DNA from: Mycobacterium sp. GA-1199
GTDB taxonomy: Bacteria; Actinomycetota; Actinomycetes; Mycobacteriales; Mycobacteriaceae
Direction of reading: 5' to 3'
Length of the DNA stretch: 64,000 bases
NCBI RefSeq assembly: GCF_001500045.1
Contig: NZ_LQIX01000045.1
Coordinates: 124,001 to 188,000 of the forward strand
Under the pieces are notes generated by a model. The model did not search any database and had not been told where the DNA came from. It saw only the letters and a list, made by a program, of their open reading frames with translations. The translations under genes and the position numbers were made by a program. Shown in pieces: positions 8,816-16,480 of this stretch. Numbering within the stretch: position 1 is the first letter of the stretch; every line of letters starts with the position of its first letter.

Positions 8816-9975
8816 ACAACGTCTTAGCCACCGGGACACTTCCCGACCATTACGAGCAGCTGGCCAAGACGGTCCGCGACTTCGCCCAGAGTGTGGTGGC
8901 GCCCGTCGCCGCCAAACACGACGAGGAACACTCGTTCCCGTACGAGGTGGTCGCGGGAATGGCTGACATGGGGCTGTTCGGCCTGCCGTTCCCCGAGGAG
9001 TACGGCGGTATGGGCGGCGACTACTTCGCGCTGTGCCTCGCGTTGGAGGAACTGGGCAAGGTCGACCAGAGCGTGGCGATCACGCTTGAGGCGGGGGTGT
9101 CGCTGGGCGCGATGCCGGTGTACCGGTTCGGCAGCGAGAAGCAGAGGCAGGAATGGCTGCCGCTGTTGGCGAGCGGTAAGGCGCTCGGCGCGTTCGGCCT
9201 CACCGAGGCCGGCGGCGGTAGCGATGCCGGCGCCACCAAGACCACCGCCCGTCTCGACGACGGCCACTGGGTCATCAACGGCTCCAAGCAGTTCATCACC
9301 AATTCGGGCACCGACATCACCAAGCTGGTGACGGTGACGGCGGTGACCGGCGAGAAACCCGATGGGAAGAAGGAGATCTCGTCGATCCTGGTTCCGGTGC
9401 CGATCGACGGTTTCACCGCTGAACCGGCGTACAGCAAGGTCGGCTGGAACGCCTCCGACACCCATCCGTTGAGCTTCGACGACGTGCGTGTGCCGGAGGA
9501 GAATCTGCTCGGTGAGCGCGGTCGGGGGTATGCGAACTTCCTTCGCATCCTCGACGAGGGCCGCATCGCGATCGCCGCGCTGTCGGTGGGCGCCGCGCAG
9601 GGGTGTGTCGACGAATCGGTCAAGTACGCCAAGGAACGCGAAGCCTTCGGCGCCGCCATCGGCAGCTATCAGGCGATCGCCTTCAAGATCGCGCGCATGG
9701 AGGCCCGAGCGCACGTCGCCCGCACGGCCTACTACGACGCCGCCGCGCTGATGCTGGCCGGAAAGCCGTTCAAGAAGGCGGCGTCCATCGCCAAGATGGT
9801 GGCCAGCGAGGCCGCGATGGACAACGCCCGCGACGCCACCCAGATCTTCGGCGGCTACGGCTTCATGAACGAATACTCCGTCGCGCGGCACTACCGCGAC
9901 AGCAAGATCCTCGAGATCGGTGAGGGCACAACGGAAGTGCAGTTGATGCTGATCGGGCGGGAGCTGGGCCTGTGA
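8812..9975 (+). CDS. fadE19: Acyl-CoA dehydrogenase (isovaleryl-CoA type)
   Basis: The protein has 387 residues of the acyl-CoA dehydrogenase family. It shows an N-terminal helical domain (FAQSVVAPVAAKHDEEHSFP, in part), a middle beta domain with 'AFGLTEAGGGSDAGATKTTA' (ACAD signature 1) and a C-terminal helical domain with 'ATQIFGGYGFMNEYSVARHYRD' (signature 2) and GEGTTEVQ. FAD-dependent alpha,beta oxidation of a short branched acyl-CoA fits its place between the carboxylase and the MaoC hydratase, so isovaleryl-CoA is the best substrate guess. It is cytoplasmic and passes electrons to ETF. The next gene starts on the last base of its stop codon. Confidence 0.9.
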   Translation: MNNVLATGTLPDHYEQLAKTVRDFAQSVVAPVAAKHDEEHSFPYEVVAGMADMGLFGLPFPEEYGGMGGDYFALCLALEELGKVDQSVAITLEAGVSLGAMPVYRFGSEKQRQEWLPLLASGKALGAFGLTEAGGGSDAGATKTTARLDDGHWVINGSKQFITNSGTDITKLVTVTAVTGEKPDGKKEISSILVPVPIDGFTAEPAYSKVGWNASDTHPLSFDDVRVPEENLLGERGRGYANFLRILDEGRIAIAALSVGAAQGCVDESVKYAKEREAFGAAIGSYQAIAFKIARMEARAHVARTAYYDAAALMLAGKPFKKAASIAKMVASEAAMDNARDATQIFGGYGFMNEYSVARHYRDSKILEIGEGTTEVQLMLIGRELGL

Positions 9976-10463
9976 TGAGTGAGAAGAAGATAGTCGTCCA
10001 GCGCGGGTTGTGGTACGAGGAGTTCGAGCCCGGCGTGCTCTACCAGCACCGGCCGGGACGCACCATCACCGAGGCCGACAACGTCTTGTTCACCACGTTA
10101 ACGATGAACACCCAGGCATTACATCTGGACGCCGCGTTCTCCGATGCCTTGCCGCCGTTCAACCAGCGGCTCGTCAACTCGATGTTCACGCTGTCCACCC
10201 TGGTGGGTCTTTCGGTCGCGCAACTGACGCAGGGCACCATCGTGGGCAACCTGGGATTCGGCGAAATCGCTTTTCCGAAGCCGCTTTTCCACGGCGACAC
10301 GCTGTACGCGGAGTCCGAGGTGCTCGAGAAGCGTGAGTCGAAGAGCCGGCCGGGTGAGGGCATCGTGACGTTCTCCCACGTGGGCCGCAACCAGCACGGT
10401 GACGTCGTCGCGACCGCGTCGCGCAAGACCATGGTGCGCAAGCGCCCGGAGGGAGAGGCGTAG
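9975..10463 (+). CDS. MaoC-family acyl-CoA hydratase
   Basis: A hot-dog protein of 162 residues with MaoC features: 'GRTITEADNVLFTTLTMN' near the N-terminus, then 'FGEIAFPKPLFHGDTLYAESEV' and a C-terminal 'GDVVATASRKTMVRKR'. In the leucine route it would hydrate 3-methylglutaconyl-CoA to HMG-CoA (inferred from position between carboxylase and lyase). It is a likely Rv2499c orthologue. ATG 9975 overlaps the fadE19 stop by one base; an in-frame GTG at 9972 is the alternative. The stop overlaps the GTG of the next gene, so the genes are translationally coupled. Confidence 0.87.
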   Translation: MSEKKIVVQRGLWYEEFEPGVLYQHRPGRTITEADNVLFTTLTMNTQALHLDAAFSDALPPFNQRLVNSMFTLSTLVGLSVAQLTQGTIVGNLGFGEIAFPKPLFHGDTLYAESEVLEKRESKSRPGEGIVTFSHVGRNQHGDVVATASRKTMVRKRPEGEA

Positions 10464-11272
10464 TGGCGCTCGCGACGGGACCCGCGTGGCTGTTCTGCCC
10501 GGCCGACCGCCCGGAACGATTCGAGAAGGCCGCAGCGGCAGCCGATGTCGTGATCCTCGACCTCGAGGACGGTGTCGCCGCCAAGGATCGGGAGGCCGCT
10601 CGCGCGGCACTGATCGAGACGCGCCTCGACCCGGACCGGACGGTGGTGCGGGTCAACCCCGCCGCCACCGCCGATCATCCGCTCGACCTCGAGGCGCTCG
10701 AAAAGACCGACTACACCACGGTCATGCTCGCCAAGACCGAGGATCCCCAGCAGGTGCGCGACCTGGCGCCGCGCAACGTCGTGGTGTTGATCGAAACCCC
10801 GCTCGGGGCGCTCGCCGTGACGGATCTGGCGCGCGAGGACAACACGGTCGCGCTGATGTGGGGGGCCGAGGATCTGTTCGCGGTCACCGGCGGCACCTCC
10901 AACCGCTACCCCGACGGCAGCTACCGCGAGGTGGCGCGGCACGTGCGATCGCAGACGCTGCTATCGGCCAAGGCCTACGGTCGGCTCGCGCTGGACTCGG
11001 TGTACCTCGACATCAAGGACCTCGACGGTCTGCGCGGCGAGGTCGACGATGCGGTGGCCGTGGGCTTCGACGTGAAAGTCGCGATCCATCCATCCCAGGT
11101 CGCGGTGATCCGCGAGGGTTACACGCCGACGCCCGATCAGGTGCAGTGGGCGAAAGCCGTTCTGGCCAGGGCGGCCAACGAGCGCGGTGTGTTCGCCCAC
11201 GACGGAGTGATGGTCGACATGCCGGTGCTTCGGCGCGCCGAACGCATCGTCGCCCTGGCCCCGCGCGACTGA
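10463..11272 (+). CDS. citE: CitE-like beta-hydroxyacyl-CoA lyase
   Basis: A TIM-barrel HpcH/HpaI-CitE family protein of 269 residues. The Mg-binding and catalytic motifs are visible: ILDLEDGVAAKDREAAR, VLIETPLGALAV, and MWGAEDLFAVTGG, with the C-terminal 'GVMVDMPVLRRAERIV'. Its M. tuberculosis counterpart Rv2498c has been described as a bifunctional lyase acting on HMG-CoA (leucine catabolism) and citramalyl-CoA (itaconate dissimilation). Position in the leucine operon agrees. The GTG start overlaps the previous stop by one base. A decayed copy of the C-terminal coding region follows immediately (11276-11403). Confidence 0.88.
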   Translation: MALATGPAWLFCPADRPERFEKAAAAADVVILDLEDGVAAKDREAARAALIETRLDPDRTVVRVNPAATADHPLDLEALEKTDYTTVMLAKTEDPQQVRDLAPRNVVVLIETPLGALAVTDLAREDNTVALMWGAEDLFAVTGGTSNRYPDGSYREVARHVRSQTLLSAKAYGRLALDSVYLDIKDLDGLRGEVDDAVAVGFDVKVAIHPSQVAVIREGYTPTPDQVQWAKAVLARAANERGVFAHDGVMVDMPVLRRAERIVALAPRD

Positions 11273-11275
11273 CGC

Positions 11276-11403
11276 GACGCCGCCGCGACACGTCTGCTCG
11301 AAGAATCGGCGATCGCCGGGGCGAAGGCATAATGGTGGAAGCCCCAGCACTGCGGCGAGCAGAGCGCATCGTCCAGCCAGCGCCCCACCCCGGCGGTGGC
11401 TGA
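11276..11403 (+). pseudogene. Remnant of a second CitE C-terminus
   Basis: Starting three bases after the citE stop codon, one frame reads DAAATRLLEESAIAGAKA and then stops. The next frame reads MVEAPALRRAERIVQPAP to a TGA at 11401-11403. The second piece matches the end of the adjacent CitE (MVDMPVLRRAERIV) at almost every position. The two pieces together look like the last 35-40 residues of another CitE paralogue with one frameshift. The rest of that gene is missing, which suggests duplication followed by deletion, or recombination between paralogues. Confidence 0.55.
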
Positions 11404-11500
11404 CAGCCTCTACACCAGAGGACTTGCTCGACCCGCCCCCGCGCTGAGCACCTCAGTCGCCTGACGGCGCGATCCGCCGTCAGTGACCCTAGGAGGCGGT

Positions 11501-12610
11501 ATGGCAGGGACCGTTTCGGCACCCCTCGAGTCGCGAGACGTCGAGCTGGAGCCGGTTCAACTGATCGCCCCGGACGGGACGCCGACCTCCTCGAGCGCGG
11601 CCTCCCGATACCGCCGAGACCTTCCACCCGAGACGCTCGCCTGGCTCTACGAGACCATGGTGGTCACCCGCGACCTCGACGGCGAATTCGTCAACCTGCA
11701 GCGCCAAGGTGAACTGGCGCTGTTCGCGTCCTGTCGGGGCCAGGAGGCCGCACAGATCGGCGCCGCGGCGTGCCTGCGCAAGACCGACTGGCTGTTCCCC
11801 CAGTACCGCGAGATCGGCGCCTTTCTGGTCCGGGGCATCACGCCGGCGCAGATCGCCGCCGTGTGGCGGGGAAAGTGGCACGGCGGACTGGGCTTCACCG
11901 ACAAATGCGTCGCCCCGATCGCGATCCCGATCGGCACCCACGGGTTGCATGCGGTCGGTGCGGCAATGGCGGCCCAGCGACTGGGCGAGGACTCGGTGAC
12001 GCTGGCGTTCGTCGGCGACGGGGCCACCAGCGCGGGCGACGTCCACGAGGCGCTGAACTTCGCCGCGGTGTACCGGACGCCGTGTGTGTTCCTCGTCCAG
12101 AACAACCAGTGGGCGATCTCGGTGCCGGTTTCTGCGCAGATGGCCGGGCCGTCGATCGCGCATCGCGCCATCGGTTACGGAATGCCGGGGGTCCGCGTCG
12201 ACGGCAACGACGTGCTGGCGTGCTTCGCCGTCACCGCTGAAGCCGCGCACCGGGCCCGCGACGGCGGCGGTCCGACGCTCATCGAGGCCGTCACCTATCG
12301 GATGGGCCCGCACACCACCTCCGACGACCCGAACCGGTACCGCAGCCCCGAAGAGGTGCAGCAGTGGGCGGCCCGCGACCCGATCGCGCGCTACCGGACG
12401 TATCTGCAGTCGGCCGGAGTGTGGACCGAACGGCTCGAGGAGCGGGTCAGGGCCAGATCGAACCGACTGCGCGTCGAATTGCGGGACGCGGTCGTCGGTG
12501 CCGAGGACTTCGACGTCGCCGAGGTGTTCGACGCGGTTTACCACGACATCACTCCCGACCTCGCCGCCCAACGCGAGCAACTCGCCGCCGAACTCGCGAA
12601 GGAGGCGTGA
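11501..12610 (+). CDS. bkdA: Branched-chain keto acid dehydrogenase E1 alpha
   Basis: The protein has 369 residues. The thiamine diphosphate motif is clear: GDGATSAGDVHEALNFAAVY...NNQWAIS. 'GIGTHGLHAVG'-like sequence (IGTHGLHAVGAAMAAQR) and 'TYRMGPHTTSDDPNRYR' are typical of E1 alpha of the branched-chain or pyruvate type. ATG 11501 follows a strong AGGAGG (11491-11496). It forms the alpha2beta2 E1 with the next gene and decarboxylates branched-chain 2-keto acids. It corresponds to Rv2497c (pdhA in older annotation). The 98-bp gap before it, with a good ribosome site, may allow separate expression. Confidence 0.9.
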   Translation: MAGTVSAPLESRDVELEPVQLIAPDGTPTSSSAASRYRRDLPPETLAWLYETMVVTRDLDGEFVNLQRQGELALFASCRGQEAAQIGAAACLRKTDWLFPQYREIGAFLVRGITPAQIAAVWRGKWHGGLGFTDKCVAPIAIPIGTHGLHAVGAAMAAQRLGEDSVTLAFVGDGATSAGDVHEALNFAAVYRTPCVFLVQNNQWAISVPVSAQMAGPSIAHRAIGYGMPGVRVDGNDVLACFAVTAEAAHRARDGGGPTLIEAVTYRMGPHTTSDDPNRYRSPEEVQQWAARDPIARYRTYLQSAGVWTERLEERVRARSNRLRVELRDAVVGAEDFDVAEVFDAVYHDITPDLAAQREQLAAELAKEA

Positions 12611-12611
12611 C

Positions 12612-13679
12612 ATGACGCAGATCATCGAGCGGCCACCGATGTTCGGCGGGGACGAACCGCGCGATCCGCTCTTGACGCCGGTTCCGACGGTCACCGAAAC
12701 GCCCACACTGACCATGGCGCAGGCCATCAACCGCGCATTGCACGACGCGATGGCGTCCGACGAGCGGGTGCTGGTGTTCGGTGAGGACGTGGCGACCCTG
12801 GGCGGCGTCTTCCGGGTCACCGAGGGCCTGGCCGAAACCTTCGGTGCCCAGCGGTGTTTCGACACCCCACTGGCCGAGTCGGCGATCGTCGGGATTGCGA
12901 TCGGAATGGCCGTCCGCGGGCTGATCCCCGTGCCCGAGATCCAGTTCGACGGGTTCGCCGCACCGGCTTTCGACCAGATCGTCAGCCACTTGGCGAAATA
13001 CCGGACCCGCACCCGCGGCGACGTCGACATGCCGGTGACGATCCGCATCCCGTCCTTCGGGGGAATCGGCGCGGTCGAGCACCATTCCGAGTCCACCGAA
13101 ACCTACTGGTTGCACACCGCGGGTCTGAAGGTTGTGGTGCCCTCGACGCCGTCGGATGCGTACTGGCTGCTGCGGCACTCGATCACCAGCCGCGACCCTG
13201 TCATCTATCTCGAGCCCAAGCGCCGGTACTGGGTCCGCGAACCGGTCGACACCTCGACACCCGGCCTTCCGCTGGGTCGGGCAGCGGTACGGCGCAATGG
13301 CACCGACGTCACCGTGGTGACCTACGGCCCGCTGGTGGCCACCGCGCTGAACGCGGCCGACATCGCCGCCGAGCAGCACGGCGCCAGCCTCGAGGTGATC
13401 GACCTGCGTACGCTCAATCCGCTGGATTTCGAGGCGATTTCGGAATCGGTGCGCCGCACTGGCCGGGTCGTCGTGATGCACGAGGGGCCGCGCACGCTGG
13501 GGTTCGGCGCCGAACTGGCGGCACGCATCTCAGAGGAGCTGTTCTACGACCTGGAGGCCCCGGTGCTGCGGGCGACCGGATTCGACACACCGTATCCGCC
13601 CGCGCGGCTCGAGAAACTCTGGCTGCCAGGGGTCGATCGACTGCTCGACTGCGTCGAACGAACGCTGGAGAAGCCATGA
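12612..13679 (+). CDS. bkdB: Branched-chain keto acid dehydrogenase E1 beta
   Basis: A transketolase-like protein of 355 residues with Pyr-domain motifs (LTMAQAINRALHDAMASDERVLVFGEDV, GGVFRVTEGLAETFG, FDTPLAESAIVGIAIGMA) and the C-terminal transketolase domain (EVIDLRTLNPLDFEAI, VVMHEGPRTLGFGAEL). It pairs with BkdA. It starts one base after the bkdA stop, and the GGAGG inside the end of bkdA serves as its ribosome site. Its stop overlaps the ATG of bkdC (ATGA). It corresponds to Rv2496c. Confidence 0.9.
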   Translation: MTQIIERPPMFGGDEPRDPLLTPVPTVTETPTLTMAQAINRALHDAMASDERVLVFGEDVATLGGVFRVTEGLAETFGAQRCFDTPLAESAIVGIAIGMAVRGLIPVPEIQFDGFAAPAFDQIVSHLAKYRTRTRGDVDMPVTIRIPSFGGIGAVEHHSESTETYWLHTAGLKVVVPSTPSDAYWLLRHSITSRDPVIYLEPKRRYWVREPVDTSTPGLPLGRAAVRRNGTDVTVVTYGPLVATALNAADIAAEQHGASLEVIDLRTLNPLDFEAISESVRRTGRVVVMHEGPRTLGFGAELAARISEELFYDLEAPVLRATGFDTPYPPARLEKLWLPGVDRLLDCVERTLEKP

Positions 13680-14848
13680 CAGTGATGGACTTCCTGGTGC
13701 CCGACCTCGGCGAGGGTCTCGAGGACGCGACGATCACCGCGTGGAGCGTGGCGGTCGGCGATGACGTCGAACTCAACCAGACGCTGTGCACGGTCGAGAC
13801 CAACAAAGCCGAGGTCGAGATCCCCAGCCCGTACGCGGGCACAGTGGTCGAACTGGGCGGGCGGGAAGGCCAGACGCTACCGGTGGGCGCGACTCTGGTG
13901 CGCATCGCGACCGACGCCGAACCGCCTGCCCAGAAGCGCAAGCCCGTGCTGGTCGGCTACGGCACCGACGCGGCGATGGACCAGAGCAGGCGAGCGGCGG
14001 CGCCGCCGCACCGCGTCCGCGCCAAGCCGCCGGTGCGCAAGTTGGCCGCGGAGCTGAATGTGGATCTGGCGGCGCTGACGGGCTCCGGGCCTGACGGTGT
14101 GATCACGCGCGAGGACGTACTCGCCGCGGCGGGTAGGTCCGCGCCGAGTCCCGACATGGTGACGGTGAGCGGCGTGCAGGCCGAGATGGCGCGTCGAATG
14201 ACGATGTCCCGCAAGCAGATCCCCGATGCACACACCGGCGTGCAGGTGGACGGGACCAACCTGCTGCGGCTGCGCGATCACCTGCGCGACCGAGCCGATC
14301 AGGACGCGCCGATCACGCCGTTCGTGCTCACGCTGCGACTGCTGACCATCGCGCTTCGGCATCACCCCACCTTGAACGCCACGTGGGTGGACACCACCGA
14401 CGGTGCTCAGATTCATCTGCATTCGGCGGTGCACCTCGGGTTCGGTGTCGCGGCACCACGTGGCCTGTTGGTGCCCGTCGTCAGTGATGCCCACCTCAAG
14501 ACCACTCGTCAACTCGCTGACGAGGTGGCACGGCTGATCCGCGGTGCGCGCGCCGGCACGCTGAAACCGACCGAACTGCAGGGCTCGACGTTCACCGTGT
14601 CGAACTTCGGCGCGCTCGGCCTCGACGACGGGGTGCCCGTCATCAACTATCCCGAAGCCGCCATCCTCGGCGTCGGCTCGCTCAAACCTCGCGCGGTCGT
14701 CGTCGACGACGCCGTCGTCGCGCGGCCGACGATGAACCTCACCTGCGCGTTCGACCACCGGATCGCCGACGGTGCGCAGGTGGCGGCGTTCCTGTGCGAA
14801 CTGCGCGACCTCATCGAAGCGCCGGAGACGGCATTGCTCGATCTGTAG
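13676..14848 (+). CDS. bkdC: Branched-chain keto acid dehydrogenase E2 (dihydrolipoyl acyltransferase)
   Basis: The protein has 390 residues. The N-terminal lipoyl domain carries the lipoyl Lys in ETNKAEVEIPSP. A peripheral subunit-binding domain follows (PPVRKLAAELNVDLAALTGSG), then the acyltransferase domain with the catalytic His-Asp motif in FDHRIADG. It accepts the acyl group from E1 and forms acyl-CoA. There is one lipoyl domain only. Its M. tuberculosis counterpart is Rv2495c. No E3 (lipoamide dehydrogenase) gene is nearby, so a shared E3 must be used. Confidence 0.92.
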   Translation: MTVMDFLVPDLGEGLEDATITAWSVAVGDDVELNQTLCTVETNKAEVEIPSPYAGTVVELGGREGQTLPVGATLVRIATDAEPPAQKRKPVLVGYGTDAAMDQSRRAAAPPHRVRAKPPVRKLAAELNVDLAALTGSGPDGVITREDVLAAAGRSAPSPDMVTVSGVQAEMARRMTMSRKQIPDAHTGVQVDGTNLLRLRDHLRDRADQDAPITPFVLTLRLLTIALRHHPTLNATWVDTTDGAQIHLHSAVHLGFGVAAPRGLLVPVVSDAHLKTTRQLADEVARLIRGARAGTLKPTELQGSTFTVSNFGALGLDDGVPVINYPEAAILGVGSLKPRAVVVDDAVVARPTMNLTCAFDHRIADGAQVAAFLCELRDLIEAPETALLDL

Positions 14849-14864
14849 CGGGCATGATTCGGCC

Positions 14865-15245
14865 ATGGCGCAAGGCGACAACTGTCCGTGCGGCAGCGGT
14901 GAGGTGTATTCCGCATGCTGCGAACCGCTGCACGACGGTGCACGCGTCGCGGCGACAGCCGAGGAATTGATGCGTTCGCGCTACGCCGCGTTCGCCAAAG
15001 GTGTCGGGGATTACCTCTTTACAACGTGGCATCCACGGACGCGGCCACCCGATGTCACCGTCGATCGCGAGATGGCCTGGACCGGGCTCGAGATCAGCGA
15101 TGTGGTCGCGGGCAGTGAAGGCGACCAGCACGGCCAGGTCGAGTTCACGGCCCGGTACATCCACGCGGGCCGGGCAGGGGCGATGCACGAACGCAGTCGG
15201 TTCGAGCGCCGCGCGGGCCGGTGGTTCTACGTCGACCGCGTCTAG
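14865..15245 (+). CDS. YchJ-family protein with SEC-C-like zinc motif
   Basis: A protein of 126 residues. The N-terminal CPCGSGEVYSACC is a SEC-C-type zinc-binding motif, followed by 'LMRSRYAAFAKGVGDYLFTTWHP', typical of YchJ/UPF0225 proteins, whose fold resembles NTF2. The molecular role is not established in the family. ATG 14865 was chosen because the conserved motif begins four residues later. It lies just after bkdC on the same strand and ends one base before the convergent enoyl-CoA hydratase. Confidence 0.85.
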   Translation: MAQGDNCPCGSGEVYSACCEPLHDGARVAATAEELMRSRYAAFAKGVGDYLFTTWHPRTRPPDVTVDREMAWTGLEISDVVAGSEGDQHGQVEFTARYIHAGRAGAMHERSRFERRAGRWFYVDRV

Positions 15246-15246
15246 C

Positions 15247-15999
15247 TCACTTGCGTTGTGCGGCCGCCAGACGCTGCTGGAACTCGGGGGAGCGGATCGA
15301 GGTGGCCTGCGGGCCGAGTTCAGTGTCGACCGCGATGCGGTGCTGGTCGATGTCGACGACGCCGGGGTTGGCCGTCGCCCGCATCGACGCCTTGGTTGCG
15401 AGCACCACTTCGCGCGGTGCGCCCGCCGGTCCCCGGGCGAGCTCCTTCGCGGCGACCAGGGCGTCGTCGGCGACCTCGAGCGCCAGGCCGTACCGGACCG
15501 CGGCTTCGGCGTCGAACCGCATGCCGAACAGCAGTGACGCGCGGGCGGCCTGCGGACCGAGCGCTCGCTGCAGCATCCAGGTCGCCCCTCCGCCGGGATG
15601 GATGCCCAACTTCTGGAAGCGGGGGTCGAACAGGGCGGCCGGCCCGGCGATACGCACGTCGGCCGCCAGAGCCAGGTTCAATCCGGCTCCGACGGCAGCG
15701 CCGTTCACCGCCGCGATGGTGGGCAGTGCGCAGTTGGCGACGGCGAGGAAGCCATCGTAGATCTTGCGCAGCCCGTCCTCGGTCGCCGAACCGAGCGCGC
15801 TCAGATCCGCGCCGGCGCAGAACGCCTTGCCCGCCCCGGTGACGATGACGGCGTGCACGTCCGGGTTGGCCTCGGCCCCATCCACGGCTTCGCGCAGCGC
15901 GGCGGACATCTCGAAGGTGACTGCGTTGCGGCGCTCCGGGTCGTTGACGGTGAGGACGGCGACGCGGTCCTCGACATGGATCAGTACCGGATCAGTCAC
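15247..15999 (-). CDS. echA14: Enoyl-CoA hydratase/isomerase family protein
   Basis: A crotonase-fold protein of 250 residues: 'VIVTGAGKAFCAGADLSALG' forms the first oxyanion and CoA loop and 'AAVNGAAVGAGLNLALAADVRIA' the second. The usual hydratase Glu at the 'GIHPGGGATW' position is replaced by His (crotonase usually has PEGG/PE.G), so a pure hydratase assignment is uncertain; isomerase or another crotonase activity is possible. Position suggests an Rv2486-type (EchA14) orthologue. It is likely cytoplasmic. Confidence 0.82.
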   Translation of the reverse strand: MTDPVLIHVEDRVAVLTVNDPERRNAVTFEMSAALREAVDGAEANPDVHAVIVTGAGKAFCAGADLSALGSATEDGLRKIYDGFLAVANCALPTIAAVNGAAVGAGLNLALAADVRIAGPAALFDPRFQKLGIHPGGGATWMLQRALGPQAARASLLFGMRFDAEAAVRYGLALEVADDALVAAKELARGPAGAPREVVLATKASMRATANPGVVDIDQHRIAVDTELGPQATSIRSPEFQQRLAAAQRK

Positions 16000-16029
16000 C
16001 GGCTCAGCCTAGTGACCCGTGAGCGGCCG

Positions 16030-16407
16030 TCAGTTGGCGACGGTGAGCGTGACGTTGTGCAGCGCCACCGCGACATCGCTGGGCAGGATGTCGACGAACG
16101 TCGGTACGTCGCGGATCGCGCCACCCGAGGCGATCAGATTGCCCGGGTAGCTGGGGCTGCACGGGAAGTTGTGGCAGCGATACCAGACGCCCGGTGCGCT
16201 CTGATACGGAAACATGCTCGGCGCCTGATCCACTCGGTACCGGCCGGGCTCGATCGACGCGGTGGTCCAGCCCGGCCGCGGATTCGTGGTCACGTTGAAG
16301 ACGCCGTTGCTGCCATAGCTCGGCGGGCCGGCATGTGCGGGCGACGCGAGCGCGACGGCCATCACGCCGACGGACACGACGGCGGGCATCCCGCGCCTTG
16401 GGTTCAC
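16030..16407 (-). CDS. Small secreted protein of unknown function
   Basis: From GTG 16407 the protein has 125 residues, with a Sec signal peptide (MNPRRGMPAVVSVGVMAVALASPAHA) cleaved after AHA. The mature part (about 99 residues) contains 'FNVTTNPRPGWTTASIEPGRYRVD' and a Cys pair in 'RCHNFPC', likely a disulfide. The frame is open further upstream, but that part is arginine/proline-rich antisense to its neighbour and not plausible. A TAGACT -10 box 7 bp before the GTG supports a leaderless start here. I do not recognise a family. Confidence 0.75.
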   Translation of the reverse strand: MNPRRGMPAVVSVGVMAVALASPAHAGPPSYGSNGVFNVTTNPRPGWTTASIEPGRYRVDQAPSMFPYQSAPGVWYRCHNFPCSPSYPGNLIASGGAIRDVPTFVDILPSDVAVALHNVTLTVAN

Positions 16408-16414
16408 GTCGCCG

Positions 16415-16420
16415 AGTCTA
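16415..16420 (-). promoter_or_regulatory. Candidate -10 box (leaderless secreted-protein gene)
   Basis: TAGACT on the minus strand lies 7 bp before the GTG at 16407. The upstream 73-bp gap after the PE-PPE gene allows a separate promoter. Confidence 0.4.
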
Positions 16421-16480
16421 TCGACCCGTTGCGTCGACGAAGGAGGTATCGGTGCAGGCTGCGTACGATTGGCAAACCCG

